From Nematostella vectensis (lineage: Eukaryota > Cnidaria > Anthozoa > Actiniaria > Edwardsiidae), in the NCBI RefSeq assembly GCF_932526225.1, contig NC_064038.1:3410001-3474000 (forward strand): DNA of 64,000 nt. The letters are read 5' to 3'. Below, piece after piece: positions 41,224-53,870 of the stretch. The notes under the pieces are model-generated. The model had not been told where the DNA came from, made no database searches, and saw only the letters and a list, made by a program, of their open reading frames with translations. The position numbers were made by a program, and so were the translations under genes. Within the stretch, counting starts at the first letter, position 1. Each line of letters starts with the position of its first letter.

Positions 41224-44200
41224 ATGGCGGTCTCCGATGATACACTAGCTAAAATCATCGTAGAGACATATAAATCATTTCCAAGCCTTGTCAATAATCG
41301 TTCTTTGAGTGAGGTTTTTGATATTATTGCTCAGAATGAAACCGTCCGCAAAGCTGTGGCCGGAGCGACTGGATTAGATTCAGACATCGTGCGAAAAACT
41401 ACTCAGACTTTCTTCTACATCTTGCCGTATTGGAGAGCTTACCGGGGCATCGATAGAGCGAGCGCATCTAATAGGTATGTACAAGCTGGCGTGATTTAGG
41501 GGTGCCAAAATTATATGATTCAAGGCGTTGAAGGTACCCTGGGTACCAGAGGCTCCGAGCTTCGCTTTGCTCAAATCATTGTCGCCGCGAAGAGTACATT
41601 AGAGGTGATTATTCATCGTGAATGTATGTCGATAGATTGTACAAGGTGTTCTGTGTAGATTGAACGACATGAGAAGGTGTCTTTATCTTTTGTGATAAAC
41701 CCGCAATTATCTATATTCAGGTTTATTGAATGCTACTATTTATTGCTATACACTTATTTTTGAATATACCGCATGTTTCGCTTCATACGGCATTCTTATT
41801 TGGAGCAAAAGAACAAAAGAAACAAAAGGCCCCGAATTTTAGTTAATATTACTTAGGTCGATGTTAGCGATAACTTTTAAAACACAGATGTATAGGTATA
41901 CTTCATGTAAGAAGTCTCTGAACCTTCGTTCGTTAAAACGCTAAAAAAGTGATGGCAAGTTCTGCGACAACGGTGTTATCCCATGCGGTCTATCTAGCAC
42001 TTTCCTAAATCAAAGAATAGCAAAACATTGGAGCTAGTTCAATCTATAGTAAAAAGACCTCTTCTACTCTTTGATACTCCCGTAAAGGTATCTCTTATTT
42101 TTAAGAACTCTTTCAAAACATTTTGAATATTTCGTTGTCACTGACTGTGTGAAGTCGTGTCCGTTCAAGAAAGCTAACACCATTTCCTTGTTTTAGTACC
42201 CCATGTGTTTCATCGCCAACCAAAGGCGAGTTCACTTACTTATGCGTCGGACCAGCGGTAAGTATCGAGACGTCATCAGTCAAATTAAAATACCGAGGCT
42301 GGTTTAGACAGCACGATTGAGTCGTGGTTGCTTCCGTGTTTGAAGACTCCCCTCTATCTCTGATAGAATAATCAATGAGATCATGTAAAAACGCTACATA
42401 CAAAGACGATAACTTCGATGTTAATGTTTATGATTATTTTTTTTTTTTGCAGATTGCGATTATTCTTCTCTTGTCATTCCTAAAACCACGTGTCAACACA
42501 ATCAAGAGTTGTGGGATGAAGATCGTCAGGCCTGGCCTGTGCATGTGAGTGTGGCTAAGCTAGCGTAGCTGGCGGTGCATGTGAGTGTGGCTAAGCTAGC
42601 GTAGCTGGCGGTGCATGTGGGTGTGGCTAGTTAGCGTAGCTGGCGGTGCATGTGAGTGTGGCTAAGCTAGCGTAGCTGGCGGTGCATGTGAGTGTGGCTA
42701 AGCTAGCGTAGCTGGCGGTGCATGTGAGTGTGGCTAAGCTAGCGTAGCTGGCGGTGCATGTGAGTGTGGCGAAGCTAGCGTAGCTGGCGGTGCATGTGAG
42801 TGTGGCTAAGCTAGCGTAGCTGGCGGTGCATGTGAGTGTGGCTAAGCTAGCGTAGCTGGCGGTGCATGTGAGTGTGGCTAAGCTAGCGTAGCTGGCGGTG
42901 CATGTGGGTGTGGCTAGTTAGCGTAGCTGGCGGTGCATGTGAGTGTGGCTAAGCTAGCGTAGCTGGCGGTGCATGTGAGTGTGGCTAAGCTAGCGTAGCT
43001 GGCGGTGCATGTGAGTGTGGCTAAGCTAGCGTAGCTGGCTGTGCATGTGAGTGTGGCTAAGCTAGCGTAGCTGGCGGTGCATGACCTAAGCTAGCGTACC
43101 TGGCGGTGTATGTGAGTGTGGCTAAGCTAGGGTAGCTGGCGGTGCATGTGAGTGTGGCTACCTAGCGTAGCTGGCGCAGTTGGCAGAGCGTCGCGCTGAA
43201 ATGTCTGTGCCTTTCACCACTGGGTACCCGGTTCGATTCCCGGCCCAAACGTGATTTGAGTTCCTTTGCCCTGTGGGCCTTTCTCGGAGTTCTCCGGGTC
43301 ACGTAAAACCAGCATCTAAAGTGTGTTCCATAGTTAGGTGTGGGTTCGATTTTCAGCGTTTAACTTGGATATTAAACTTTTTCAGACCGCTTTTCCCATC
43401 ACAATCTTCATATTTTTTTTTGTTATTTGCAGACCGCTAAATCTCCTGGACAGTTACGAGAACCGACTTGGCTACGCATGCGCATTTGGTGCTACTGTCA
43501 GCAGGTGTTTGAGGGTGCTGTTCTTCAGCGACTACTCGGAGATCTTTGACGAGAGGGTGATGAAGATACAGAGCGATCCAGCTACACCGGCATGGATGGG
43601 AAGTACGTGGAAATAACAGTAAACATCGCCGCGATAGCTCACTGTTATGGGCTTCGCTTGTCAAGCCAGAGGCCCCAGGCTCGACCCCGGGGCAGGGTAG
43701 CTTGGCCCCTTTTTTCTGAGTTGTAAAACCTTTTTTTTACTCGTCATCTAAGATAAAAACGTTGAGATGAGTAGTCAGTTATGTGAAGCGCATTTGCTCA
43801 TGTCCCTCGTTGTTAATTTACGCCATACAAATATTAGACTCATGTTCATCTCAAATTCGCGGTATAGCGCATCTACAAAAAAATTTACAAATAATTAGAA
43901 AATAATGGTAATCATAGTCTAAAAGCAACTCTTTTAGATACTTTTATTCCAAAAACATCATCCGGCGCCAACGGCGATTGCTAATAATGTTCAGACCCTT
44001 TTTTATGTTGCAGTTTTCTTTTCATGCTTGTTCTTATCTGTCCCCTTCAATTTATTTTACATTCTTGCGATTAAACGAATGTCTTCTGTTTGTTCGCAGT
44101 GTTCTGGCGTATTCTGGCCATGTTTGTGATCGGCGTCGCCTACTACCCGTTCTTTGCTTGCCTGTCTACTGATTACAAAATCTTGGGCGGACTTTTAGGA

Positions 44201-47200
44201 TCGGCTTACTCTGCAGTGTGGTAAACGTGGGATTTCTCTATATAATAATAAAAGCAACAGCAGAAATAGTCGCTTTTTTGCTTCCTCGGGTATCCAAGGC
44301 GTCGTGGTCAGCGTAACAAGCCTTGCTCTGCCTCGTTCTCGAGCCTTGCTCTGCCTCGTTCTCAAGCCTTGCTCTGCCTCGTTCTCGGGCCTTGCTCTGC
44401 CTCGTTTTCAAGCCTGTGTTCTCGACGGCCTGGGTCCCCGAGGATGCTTTTGTTTTGGAATTTACCATCTGCTATCGCTAGTATGGAACCTTTGGGCCCT
44501 TTGTTGTGTTCGTGATATGGAGACAGGAGTGTGCCGTTTTTCAGCTTTGAGTTCGCTACCCAAACTAAACTAGTACATGGTTATTTGAGTGTACTTCAAC
44601 GTATCTTTTATCTGCTTTTTTTGTAAAGAAATTGCCATTCCATTTCTATACATTCAATTTTGGCCGATGATTTACCTCTACTCGTAAAAGCGCGGTGTCA
44701 CTTCTAGCAGGTTATCGTAGAGCGTTAGTTAACTGTACTTAAGTCCGTCTCTTTCGTAACTGCGCTCTTATGCTTCCCCACTCTGGTCTCCCTTCCACTA
44801 CTCCTCTTTCCCCAAGCCTCTCACTTTAGCGTGCCTTATCGTATCTTTTTCAGGCTAATAATAACAGCATACCAGGTGACGCAGTGCCAAGAGAGATACC
44901 TATCCTACGTAAGTGTGCTCATTACATCACCTACAGGAATGTGGATATACCAGCCTTACCCCTGTCGTTATTTTTGGGTTTCCTGTGCTCACAGAAGAAC
45001 GTGAGCCAGGGTGGAGTCTGGGAGATGGTATCATGTGACTACTCTTTCGAACCACAGGAAACCCAATTGGAATTTGGGTATTAGTGTCAAGGATTAGGCT
45101 GTAGATATATAGGATCTTACACAGAAATAGGAATAGGCGTTTTTAATATTCGGCGATAACAAGCAGATAGGCATGGCGGTGGTTTAGGTAAGGGGGTGTG
45201 TTTTCAAGCTTATTCTTTCCTGTTTCCTGTTATGGAGGGATTTGCACTTGATTCGCTATTCGCATGCGTCAAGGATAAGCTTGACCCTAAACAGTTCTCT
45301 GTATCAGGGAAGTCTACTGTGCTGGCCCTGGTGTATTTTCTCCATTGCATCCTTGAATCGCTTGAAAGAGGCGAAAATTATGTGCGCATATTTTTTGCCG
45401 ACTTTTCAAAGGGCTTTGACTTAGTCGACCATAACGTCTTAATGTCTGAGCTCGACCTCCTGGGAGTCAACGAGTATCTCCAAAATTGGATTGCTGCCTT
45501 TCTCACAGCCCGACCACAGCGCGTCAAAATCAGTGGCCACACCTCATCGCCTGTGTTCCCTAATGGGGGCATACCACAAGGCACTAAGCTTGCTCCACTA
45601 TTGTTTGCTATACTTGTAAACAGGCTGGCGAGCACTTGGCCATATCGCATTAAGTATGTTGATGACACCACCATCTTTGAAGTGATTCCCAGGTGCTCGC
45701 CAAGTTATCTGCCATTTATTGCTAATGATATTTGCAATTTTGCTACGGAGCGTGGGATGAGGCTCAACCCCAAAAAGTGTCGGGAATTAGTCATTAATTT
45801 CCTGCAGTACCAGCCCTCGCCAGTTAATGCCCTGCAACTCATGGGCTCCGTGATTAAAAGGGTTGAAAGCTACAAAATCCTCGGCGTCCACATTAGCTCA
45901 GATCTATCGTGGAATAAGCACGTAGACTATGTAGTTAAGAAGGCAAACAAAAGGCTCTACGCTCTCCGGCTCCTTAAGAAATCTGGAGTACCGGTCCAGG
46001 ATCTTGTTGCCATCTATTGTGTACTCATTAGATCTGTTGTGGAGTACGCAGGTCCAGTATGGGCTAACATAACAGGGTTCCTTGTCGACATTGTTGAGGG
46101 CATCCAAAAGAGGGCCCTCCGTATCGTTTTACCCCATCTACGATACAAGGAGGCCTTGGAAACCAGCGGGCTCCAAAGTCTTGCTGACCGCAGGCGCGAG
46201 CTTTGTATCAGTCTCATGACCTCCGCTAAAGAGCTAGAACCCCTTCGATCTGTAATTACTGGAGGCGTAATTAATAATGTGCATGGATACTCACTAAGAT
46301 CCGGCAGTATGAATACCTACAAACATATTTCTGCAACTAAACGCTTTGGTGACTTTGTTACTTATCGATTTCTGTAATAGTATAACGCTATATGTGCTGG
46401 CCCTTTGCCTTAATTCAGTCTGTAATACTGCCATGGCAATGGAATAAAACCCCTATCTATATATCTATCTATCTGTTTGGGGCAAACATAAGAACAGGTG
46501 GTATGGAGGAGAGGGGCGGGGCGGGTCGGGGCAGGGGAACAAGCTTGTTATTGGTAACTTGGCGAGAACACACAGATGAACATGACGATGGGACTCCTCA
46601 AAGCAGGAAACCTTGATAAAAAATGTCTCAGTTACTCGCTTGAATTGGCAAATGGAAATGGATGCTTTGTGTGGCTCGGTTTTGTGCGGATCGCAGATAG
46701 CGACGTGGTTCGCCTTCTTTAAAGGTTGCACACTAGTCTAGTAAGTAAATGCCTAGGCGGTACCCAGGACCCATCTCATGATATTATTTTGTATTCCTTC
46801 TCAGATCTACCCCGGTGATCTACTAGCGATCGATTTCCCTACCCACATGTGCCTGCTGTTTCTAACGTTCTACTTCTTCTACTACGCCGTCAAAGAGATA
46901 GTCAAGCGCTACCAGAAAGCTCACACTGCCAGCTTCAAGGAGGCGGTATGCATGGATTTGTAATGTTCATTTTACCTTGCCACCTTCAAAAGGCATAGTC
47001 ACACCTAAGGTTTTTGTTATTCACTATTAATTTTTTGTGATAAAATCTAAAAACCATGTAAAAACAATGTTTCATATTTCATTTACCAAATGTAATCGAA
47101 ATATTGCTATCTAATATTGCCTCTCCAAATCAGTCGATGAAAATAGATTCTTTCGCCTACTCATTTTGTTATGATGACAATATGAGGGCTGACAGAGACA

Positions 47201-50200
47201 CTGCATCGCAACTACCAAAAACCACTATGACAACGTGGACGACGACTGTAGAAAACAAAGGAATTTGATTCAGAGTTAAATAGCGGCACGTGAAAATGCG
47301 TTCTGTCTTAGAAATTTCAGCCGAAATTTCTGTGATCCCCGTTGAAGCCTAACGACGCCTGTTCATAGGGCTTAGGGTTTTATAGAGAAAATATTTACAT
47401 TTTCTGTTGTCTGAAAACACACAGCTAGCAAAGCTATTTGTGTTCACGATTGTTTCATTGTTCGTATGTGCTTTTTTCTGTCGGGTACACATAAGCACGT
47501 TTAAGCTTTTCGTTGTATGTTATTTCTTGTTTACTATGCATATGACTTTTTTCTCTCTTCTTTTTCATCGACATCGTCGTCAATCTCATAATTATCATCG
47601 TATCATCTTCATCATCACGATCAAGAAGGCGGTATGGCTCATGTGTTATTTTCAAGGTTACCCTCATTCACTGGACTCAGCGCTACCATACGAACATCAC
47701 CAGCACCAGCACCGTTCTTATTGTCGCTTTTTAGCTAAAGTCTTGGTCTCGCAATAATTCATGATCTGATCTGCTAGGAAGAAGATGATTGGAAAAATTG
47801 CTACAAATACAAATACGTCAAAAATCTTATCAAGCCGTTGCCTATTGAAGAAAGGGAGTAAGTATATTAATTCCAAAGTTGTAGAACTCATATGTACTCG
47901 CGCCTGAAGGGAGACCCTTCAGCAGCCACATAGGATAAAACATTGGACAAAACGCATCTAGGGAGTCGACTACTCCCTCTTTAAACTATGTAAAAAAATG
48001 GTGACATAACCATCTAAAATCAAAGCTGTACACTTCATTTACCGAATTCAATCGCAACTTTTGCAAAAGTTTCCCTGAGCAAGGGGGGGCGTTAGGGGGG
48101 CGAATTACCGCAATATAGCACTAAATTGTTTTAAATACCGCAGTACCGCAGAAAAAGTTGGAAATAATGCATGATTGTGTCTCGAGTTTGGGCTTTACAC
48201 TCCAAGGTATATGCCATTTTTGTTCTTCTGTGAGGAGTTTAACATTGAATCGTATTCCAGGGCCCTCAGTCACGCAAGCCATAGTCACGGTCACGGTCAC
48301 GGTAGTCACGATGCTCTCAGCTTCAAAGAGAAAGTCAAATCTATGATGTATCACTGGAAACCAGGTGAGATAACCACATGTAAGATAGCAAGTTTAACTT
48401 GTATGCGAACATCATTCTGGGTTGTTTGTACATCATCTTGGTAGATACTGCGCCCATATTTTCTTGTGTCTTGTTGTAACTGAAGCAAGTCGGTGTCAAA
48501 AATCGACAGCATTTTTATTTCTTCATCCATCATTTTTATTGACTTCTTTGGGGGACATAGAGTAACATATAACCTGTGAGATATTGTCATATTGCTGACT
48601 GAGGTAAAAAGCAGGCTAAAAAAAGAAAAATACAATGGAAGATAAGTGAATAGGATAAGATAAGTGATAAGGAAAGTGAGCTGTTTAAAAGAAGACGTTG
48701 AAGCCAAGATACGAGTGATCGTTAAAGCATGTAGCGATGTACAGGGGTAGATTATGCTTTTAGCACTCACAAAGTCTTCTTTCTCCAGATTTTAAGTACT
48801 CTACGAGGGTAGCGTGTACCTACACTGTGGGATTGCTGGCGGTTTATGAGGTAAGCGAGTTGTTTGCTGCGTTATCTGCGTATGATTTGCCTTGTACAGC
48901 CCCCTCCTGATTCCATAATCGACAGTGAACCCCCCTGATTCCGTAATCGCCAGTGCCCCCCGATTCCATAATCGACAGTGGCCCCCTGATTCTATAATCG
49001 ACAGTGCCCCCCCTGATTCCGTAATCGCCAGTGCTCCCCTTTCCATAATCGCCAAAAATGGCTGCACCCGCCCTGCCAGAGAGCGACGAAAATTCAATGA
49101 AAATAAGACAAAGGAACTTTCTGGACGGTTCGATGAATAAGTTGCTCTTTGTTTCTGTTATTTTGCTGCTAAAAGCCGGAACGCGCGCGATTTTGCCACC
49201 CAAACAGTCACGTGATCTCTTAGGGCAAGTCGCCTATGGTGTGATTAATTTGCGATTAGCAAACACATTTATCACTGACATGGAAGGCAAAACAGTGTTT
49301 TAGTGATGGAATAATCTTTTCACAAGAGTATTTCAATTTTTTTCTGCATTCCCTTCAAAAATTTGAAGCATTTCTTTCTTCTGTTTCTCAGATTGCATGT
49401 GGCTTCGTGGTTCTTGGAGGGATATTCTACAAGTACACACTTAACTATCTTGAAGATCATCCGAAACTACTAGATGATATTGGCCTTGGCACCTACATCG
49501 ACAGCATAGAGAAATACATTGAGATCTGCTTTAGTGAGTATTTTACTGTCACAGCCCATAGTCAGGGAGGCAGCGGGCGATGGGGGGAGGGGGGAGGGTG
49601 GTTGGACGCGAGAATAGGGCTCGGGTGGTTCCATTTCGTTCTCTTTGGTCCATAACCAACGCATTAAACAACAACGACGACAAAAACGACGAGGTTACAT
49701 ATCAAGAAATACATTATATACCATTTATGCTTTCTTAAATATTGATTTAAAATTTTATCCATATATACATTTTTTTTCATTTTCAATTTTTTATTTTCCC
49801 CTTTCATTTTTTCTTCTGCTTCCCTTTTTTATCTCATATTCCAGTCGCGTGGTACGTGGCGTTAGGCTTGACATGTGTCCAGTGTGTTCTTCTCGTCGCA
49901 AACATGCTCACGTGGTATCGTAAGCACGTGATCAGACTTCAGCGAGGAGACAAAGAGTTTCTACCGCCCCATCATGCAGTTGGACACTCCGCTTCCATGG
50001 AGACGGTAAGATGTCATTCATCAATCTCCACCGTTGTTTTTACTTTCTTTTCCACGATTTTGTCACTCATAATTTCTTTGTATTGTTTTTCTCAACTTAG
50101 CTTGCTTGCCTGAAGTATTCCGGTTATCAAGTGGCCTATTTAGCATGGGGTAAGAAACACTCTTGTCTTCAAAGGTATGTTTGTTTTTCAAAGGAAAAAT

Positions 50201-53200
50201 GAATTTATTTTTGCCAGCAAGTTTTGACATCCTCATATATATTGCAGGGCTCGATGATGTATCTTTTCTTGCTCACCCTTGCTCCAAGAGCATTAACAAA
50301 TTAAAACAATTCGAATAAAAATAAAAGCTTTTTTCTGACAATCCGTGCGTTTATTGCGGTTTTTCTACCCTACCTATCTACCTTAAATCATTTATGTTAC
50401 CTAATCAAATCCTTATTATCCTAGTTAGACTTGCAAATGCATACGAAATAGCCTCCTCCTTCGCGGGCTTCTCTGAACGTTAGAAAACCCGAGAGTGAAT
50501 AGAAATAGCGGGCGGGCTTACTGTGGTGACAGACTCATGAATGGCTTTGTTTTTTCCAGCTAATTTCTGGGCAAAAGCGTTGCCTGCCGATAAGGCAGGG
50601 AGATCCCTCATCGTTCTTGCGTTGTTCGTCAACGTTTGTATCTCAGATTACTTGTTACATTTCAGCGTTTGTCATTAACCATTTCGTGATGTTCCTTGTG
50701 GCGGCGTTACTCGGGATTGAGTTCATTCAGCCTATTGTTGATGGCTCCATGGATTCATTTGTCTGGACTCAAGTGTTGAAACTTTGGTAAGTGAAACCAG
50801 AGAACACAGTGTGCTTTGCGGTCATATAAAAAATGAGACAAACTGATGTTCGATACATTTAACTGTTCTCGGTACCCAAAATGTTGATGTTATGCAGAGG
50901 TTTTTGTTGTTTAGCGTTACATTAAGGTTTTATACTGTAATAGGTCTCTGGGCGACAGGCTGTAACTGGAAGTACTATTTCTACTAGTGTCCAGTTGCTA
51001 ATCACGTTTTACTTTGCCTTGTATTTCAGGCCAGCGATATTTGTGTCGCTTTTGATTTTCCTGATACAATTTCTTCTCGCAAAGTTCGTCTTCTTGATTG
51101 ACAGAGGTTCCTCGATGTCACTCGATAACAGGTACTTTCGGATCCGTAGACCTGTTTTTTTTTTTTTTTAATATTCAAATCAATTTTGAAAATACAATTT
51201 TCCCTGTATTATTTGACACTTTAAAGATAGAATTGAGCTTTTTTGGTTGTAGGATGAATTGAAATTCCACGTGATTTAAGCGGATTCGAACATCTAATTT
51301 GCATAGGGTTTCATAGCATAAGAAACCAGTCGACACGCAGGTCGGATCGTCAGGCTTTAGTAGTAGTAGTGGAGCTGCTGCTGATGGCTGTTAATAGTGA
51401 TGATGATTAATAATAATGTTGACATCTAGAGGCTGAAAGTCCGCTATTCCCACCTCTGTTAGTTCTGTAATGTTGTTGATGACAAAGATGCAAAACTATG
51501 TCTTATTTTTCATCTTTTTGTATTTTGATTAAAAGTATCTCAGTTACTTGCTTGAACTAGCTGATGGAAACGGATTCCTTGAGTCACTCGGGATTGGGCG
51601 GGAGCGTAAAATGGCAGCGTAACTGTTCTTTGATAATATTGATGATAATATCTGTATTGTTGTTAGTACCGTCGTTGATAATGATTGTGTAATCTTTCTG
51701 ATGCAGACGCCTTTTCCACATTTGCGCCTATTTCTTGTTCTTCTTTAACACCTTCCTCGGATTGATCTCGTGCTTGCTTCGTATCATCCTCGGCGCGGCG
51801 CTCGGGATTGTCTTCCTCGCGCGAACACAGAAAAGTGTCGTGTCCCGAGACTTCGAGGACTACGACCCAGGTAAAGACAATGAAAAAATACAAATTTTAA
51901 ATCAGTAATATGACACAGTTCAATCACGATCAGTAAGACTTCTCATCTTGGCTAACTCAAGCGATTAGCATTGACTAACTCAAGCAATTAGGTATTTTTC
52001 ATTTGAGGCAATTTCTGACGGGGAGTTTCTGTTTCGTTTTTGCTCGATGTTATTTCGTTTGTCAGTTGGCTTGGCAGTGCTTTTGCCCACCTTCTTTTGT
52101 CCCAATATTTTCACGAGTATGCTGGGGATTTTACAGATTTTACAGACCCTTATCGCAAAGGTAGTCTTTTTACATAACATCTTGACATGGCTGTATGGAC
52201 GATATAAAGAGGTTTTGGTTAATGCTTTTTGTGCAGTTTCCATGAAGTTTCCATTATTTTCCCAGGATTCCATGCGTACGTCGGCTACCTCCTCCTGGAG
52301 CACCACCACTCGAACCCAGTCCTCGTCACTTTTTGTCGAGTGTTGATTATGAGCTTGAGACAGAGGTACTGGGGCGAGACACCAAAGACAGATGACGACC
52401 AGCAAGGTATGAGGGCTGTTGGGCTGCTAAGGGTGCTGGGTAGTACCGGGCAGCCAGGCGATCAGGACTTTATGTAAGGTTGGATTAAGATTACCGAGTG
52501 CCATTAGGTCTTACATGAAGTACTAATCTTATAGAGAATTGACGTAAATTCGCGTAAGGCGAAACGAGAATCAATGAGAGATTTCATTACCGATGAAGAC
52601 TCGCTGATTAACCTTGTTTTGTTTATAAGAACAGTAAGGACAGAGTTTAACCACATAACAAACGCAGCGGTATTAAGTTTTTTAAGCTGTTTCTCTGTTT
52701 ACTTTCTAATGTCGCGTGTTAGCGAATTATGCGTTTTCATGGATGTCGCGTGTTAGCGAATGTTGCGTTTTCATGGATGTAGCGTGTTAGCGAATGTTGC
52801 GTTTTCATGGATGTCGCGTGTTAGCGAATTATGCGTTTTCATGGATGTCGCGTGTTAGCGAATGTTGCGTTTTCATGGATGTAGCGTGTTAGCGAATGTT
52901 GCGTTTTCATGGATGTCGCGTGTTAGCGAATGTTGCGTTTTCATGGATGTCGCGTGTTAGCGAATGTTGCGTTTTCATGGATGTCGCGTGTTAGCGAATG
53001 TTGCGTTTTCATGGATGTCGCGTGTTAGCGAATGTTGCGTTTTCATGGATGTCGCGTGTTAGCGAATGTTGCGTTTTCATGGATGTCGCGTGTTAGCGAA
53101 TGTTGCGTTTTCATGGATGTCGCGTGTTAGCGAATGTCGCGTTTTCATGGATGTCGCGTGTTAGCGAATGTTGCGTTTTCATGGATGTCGCGTGTTAGCG

Positions 53201-53870
53201 AATGTTGCGTTTTCATGGATGTCGCGTGTTAGCGAATGTTCCGTTTTTATGGATGTCGCGTGTTAGCGAATGCGTTTTTATGGATGTCGCGTATTAGCGA
53301 TTGTTGCGTTTTCATGGATGATGCGTTTTAGAGAATGCTACGTTTTCATGGATGTCGCGTTTTAGCGAATGTTGCGTTTTCATGGATGTTGCGGTTTAGA
53401 GAATGCTACGTTTTCATGGATGTCATGTATAAGCGATTGTTGCGTTTTCATGGATGATGCGTTTTAGAGAATGCTACATTTAATGGATGTCGCGTTTTAG
53501 AAGCCTGTGTTGACAGCCGAGCTTTACCCCGGAAAAAGCCCGGATAATGCCCACAAACAAACTAAGTTTCTTTTTTTTTCTTATTTCTCTGGAACACCAA
53601 GACATTGAATTAGACGAAGAAAAGCAGCTAAGTCGTCGCCGTGCCCGTATTCGATGGTCTCTCGCCGTCACTTTGATCAATAACCCAAACCTGTGCGAGC
53701 TTCGAAAGCGGGACAAGTCCCCGGAAAAGGCGCCAGTACGCGATTTAAAAGTCAAGGTGAACGGATTTGGAGTTTCAAATGGAGCTGCATATCACAATAA
53801 GGCGAACGATGAGTTGGCAAATGGTGAACGGGAATCCGGTACCGTGGGCAAGATCTCGACTCGTTTGTAA
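41224..53870 (+). CDS. STRA6-like: STRA6-like receptor, gene 2 (complete)
   Basis: 18 coding exons, 761 codons plus stop, all phases compatible: 41224-41474, 42197-42257, 42453-42544, 43433-43602, 44100-44220, 44854-44908, 46805-46945, 47778-47857, 48261-48364, 48789-48850, 49392-49533, 49845-50005, 50101-50149, 50666-50786, 51030-51131, 51707-51870, 52266-52406, 53602-53870. The ATG at 41224 (MAVSDDTLAKI) was chosen over 41179 by comparison with genes 1 and 3. Matches to human STRA6 include SYYP/AYYPFFACLSTDYKI, EFTYLCVGPAIAIILLLSFL, RRLFHICAYFLFFFNTFLG, HHSNPVLVTFCR and RARIRWSLAVTLINNPNLCE. The human protein is 667 residues; the extra length is mostly an N-terminal segment of about 80 residues and a longer tail. 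Expected role: retinoid or other small lipophile uptake at the plasma membrane. A LINE and a donor-bearing minisatellite lie in its introns. Confidence 0.93.
42530..43165. repeat. 36-bp minisatellite containing the gene-2 exon-3 donor
   Basis: About 17 copies of gtgcatgtgagtgtggctaa followed by gctagcgtagctggcg. The first copy starts at the true exon-3 end (CTGTGCAT/GTGAGTGTGG, exon ends 42544), so every unit carries TGCAT/GTGAGTG. Confidence 0.97.
43163..43330 (+). mobile_element. tRNA-derived SINE
   Basis: A-box-like TGGCGCAGTTGG and B box GGTTCGATTCC lie at tRNA spacing. They are followed by a non-tRNA body with gggcctttctcggagttctc, which looks like a SINE body. It directly abuts the 36-bp array. 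Confidence 0.65.
43625..43700 (+). mobile_element. second tRNA-like SINE head
   Basis: gatagctcactgttatgggc as A box and GGCTCGACCCC as a near-consensus B box, starting just after gene-2 exon 4. The body is unclear. Confidence 0.45.
44318..44412. repeat. 24-bp tandem repeat
   Basis: About four to five copies of gccttgctctgcctcgttct with c/a g/a changes in the intron after gene-2 exon 5. Confidence 0.85.
45196..46480 (+). mobile_element. 5'-truncated LINE with reverse transcriptase ORF
   Basis: 393-codon ORF (45196-46377) with non-LTR RT motifs: FFADFSKGFDLVDHN (FADF box with catalytic Asp), NGGIPQGTKLAPLLFAI, and active site KYVDDTT near residue 155. A thumb-like and C-terminal region ends ATKRFGDFVTYRFL. 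No endonuclease domain is present, so the copy is 5' truncated, as is common for LINEs. The 3' tail ends in an atct microsatellite (46455-46478). It resembles CR1/L2-type pol proteins, but the clade is not certain. It is inserted in sense orientation in the intron between gene-2 exons 6 and 7. Confidence 0.88.
48902..49050. repeat. about 30-bp tandem repeat (ccctgattccataatcgaca)
   Basis: Five to six copies with variable C-runs in intron 10 of gene 2. Confidence 0.88.
52700..53500. repeat. 34-bp minisatellite
   Basis: About 23 copies of gttagcgaatgttgcgtttt followed by catggatgtcgcgt in the last intron of gene 2, more diverged toward the 3' end. No splice site is included. Confidence 0.96.

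Noticed and set aside
43163-43250. Functional tRNA gene
   Set aside because: A and B boxes are present but no convincing acceptor stem, and it continues into a SINE-like body.
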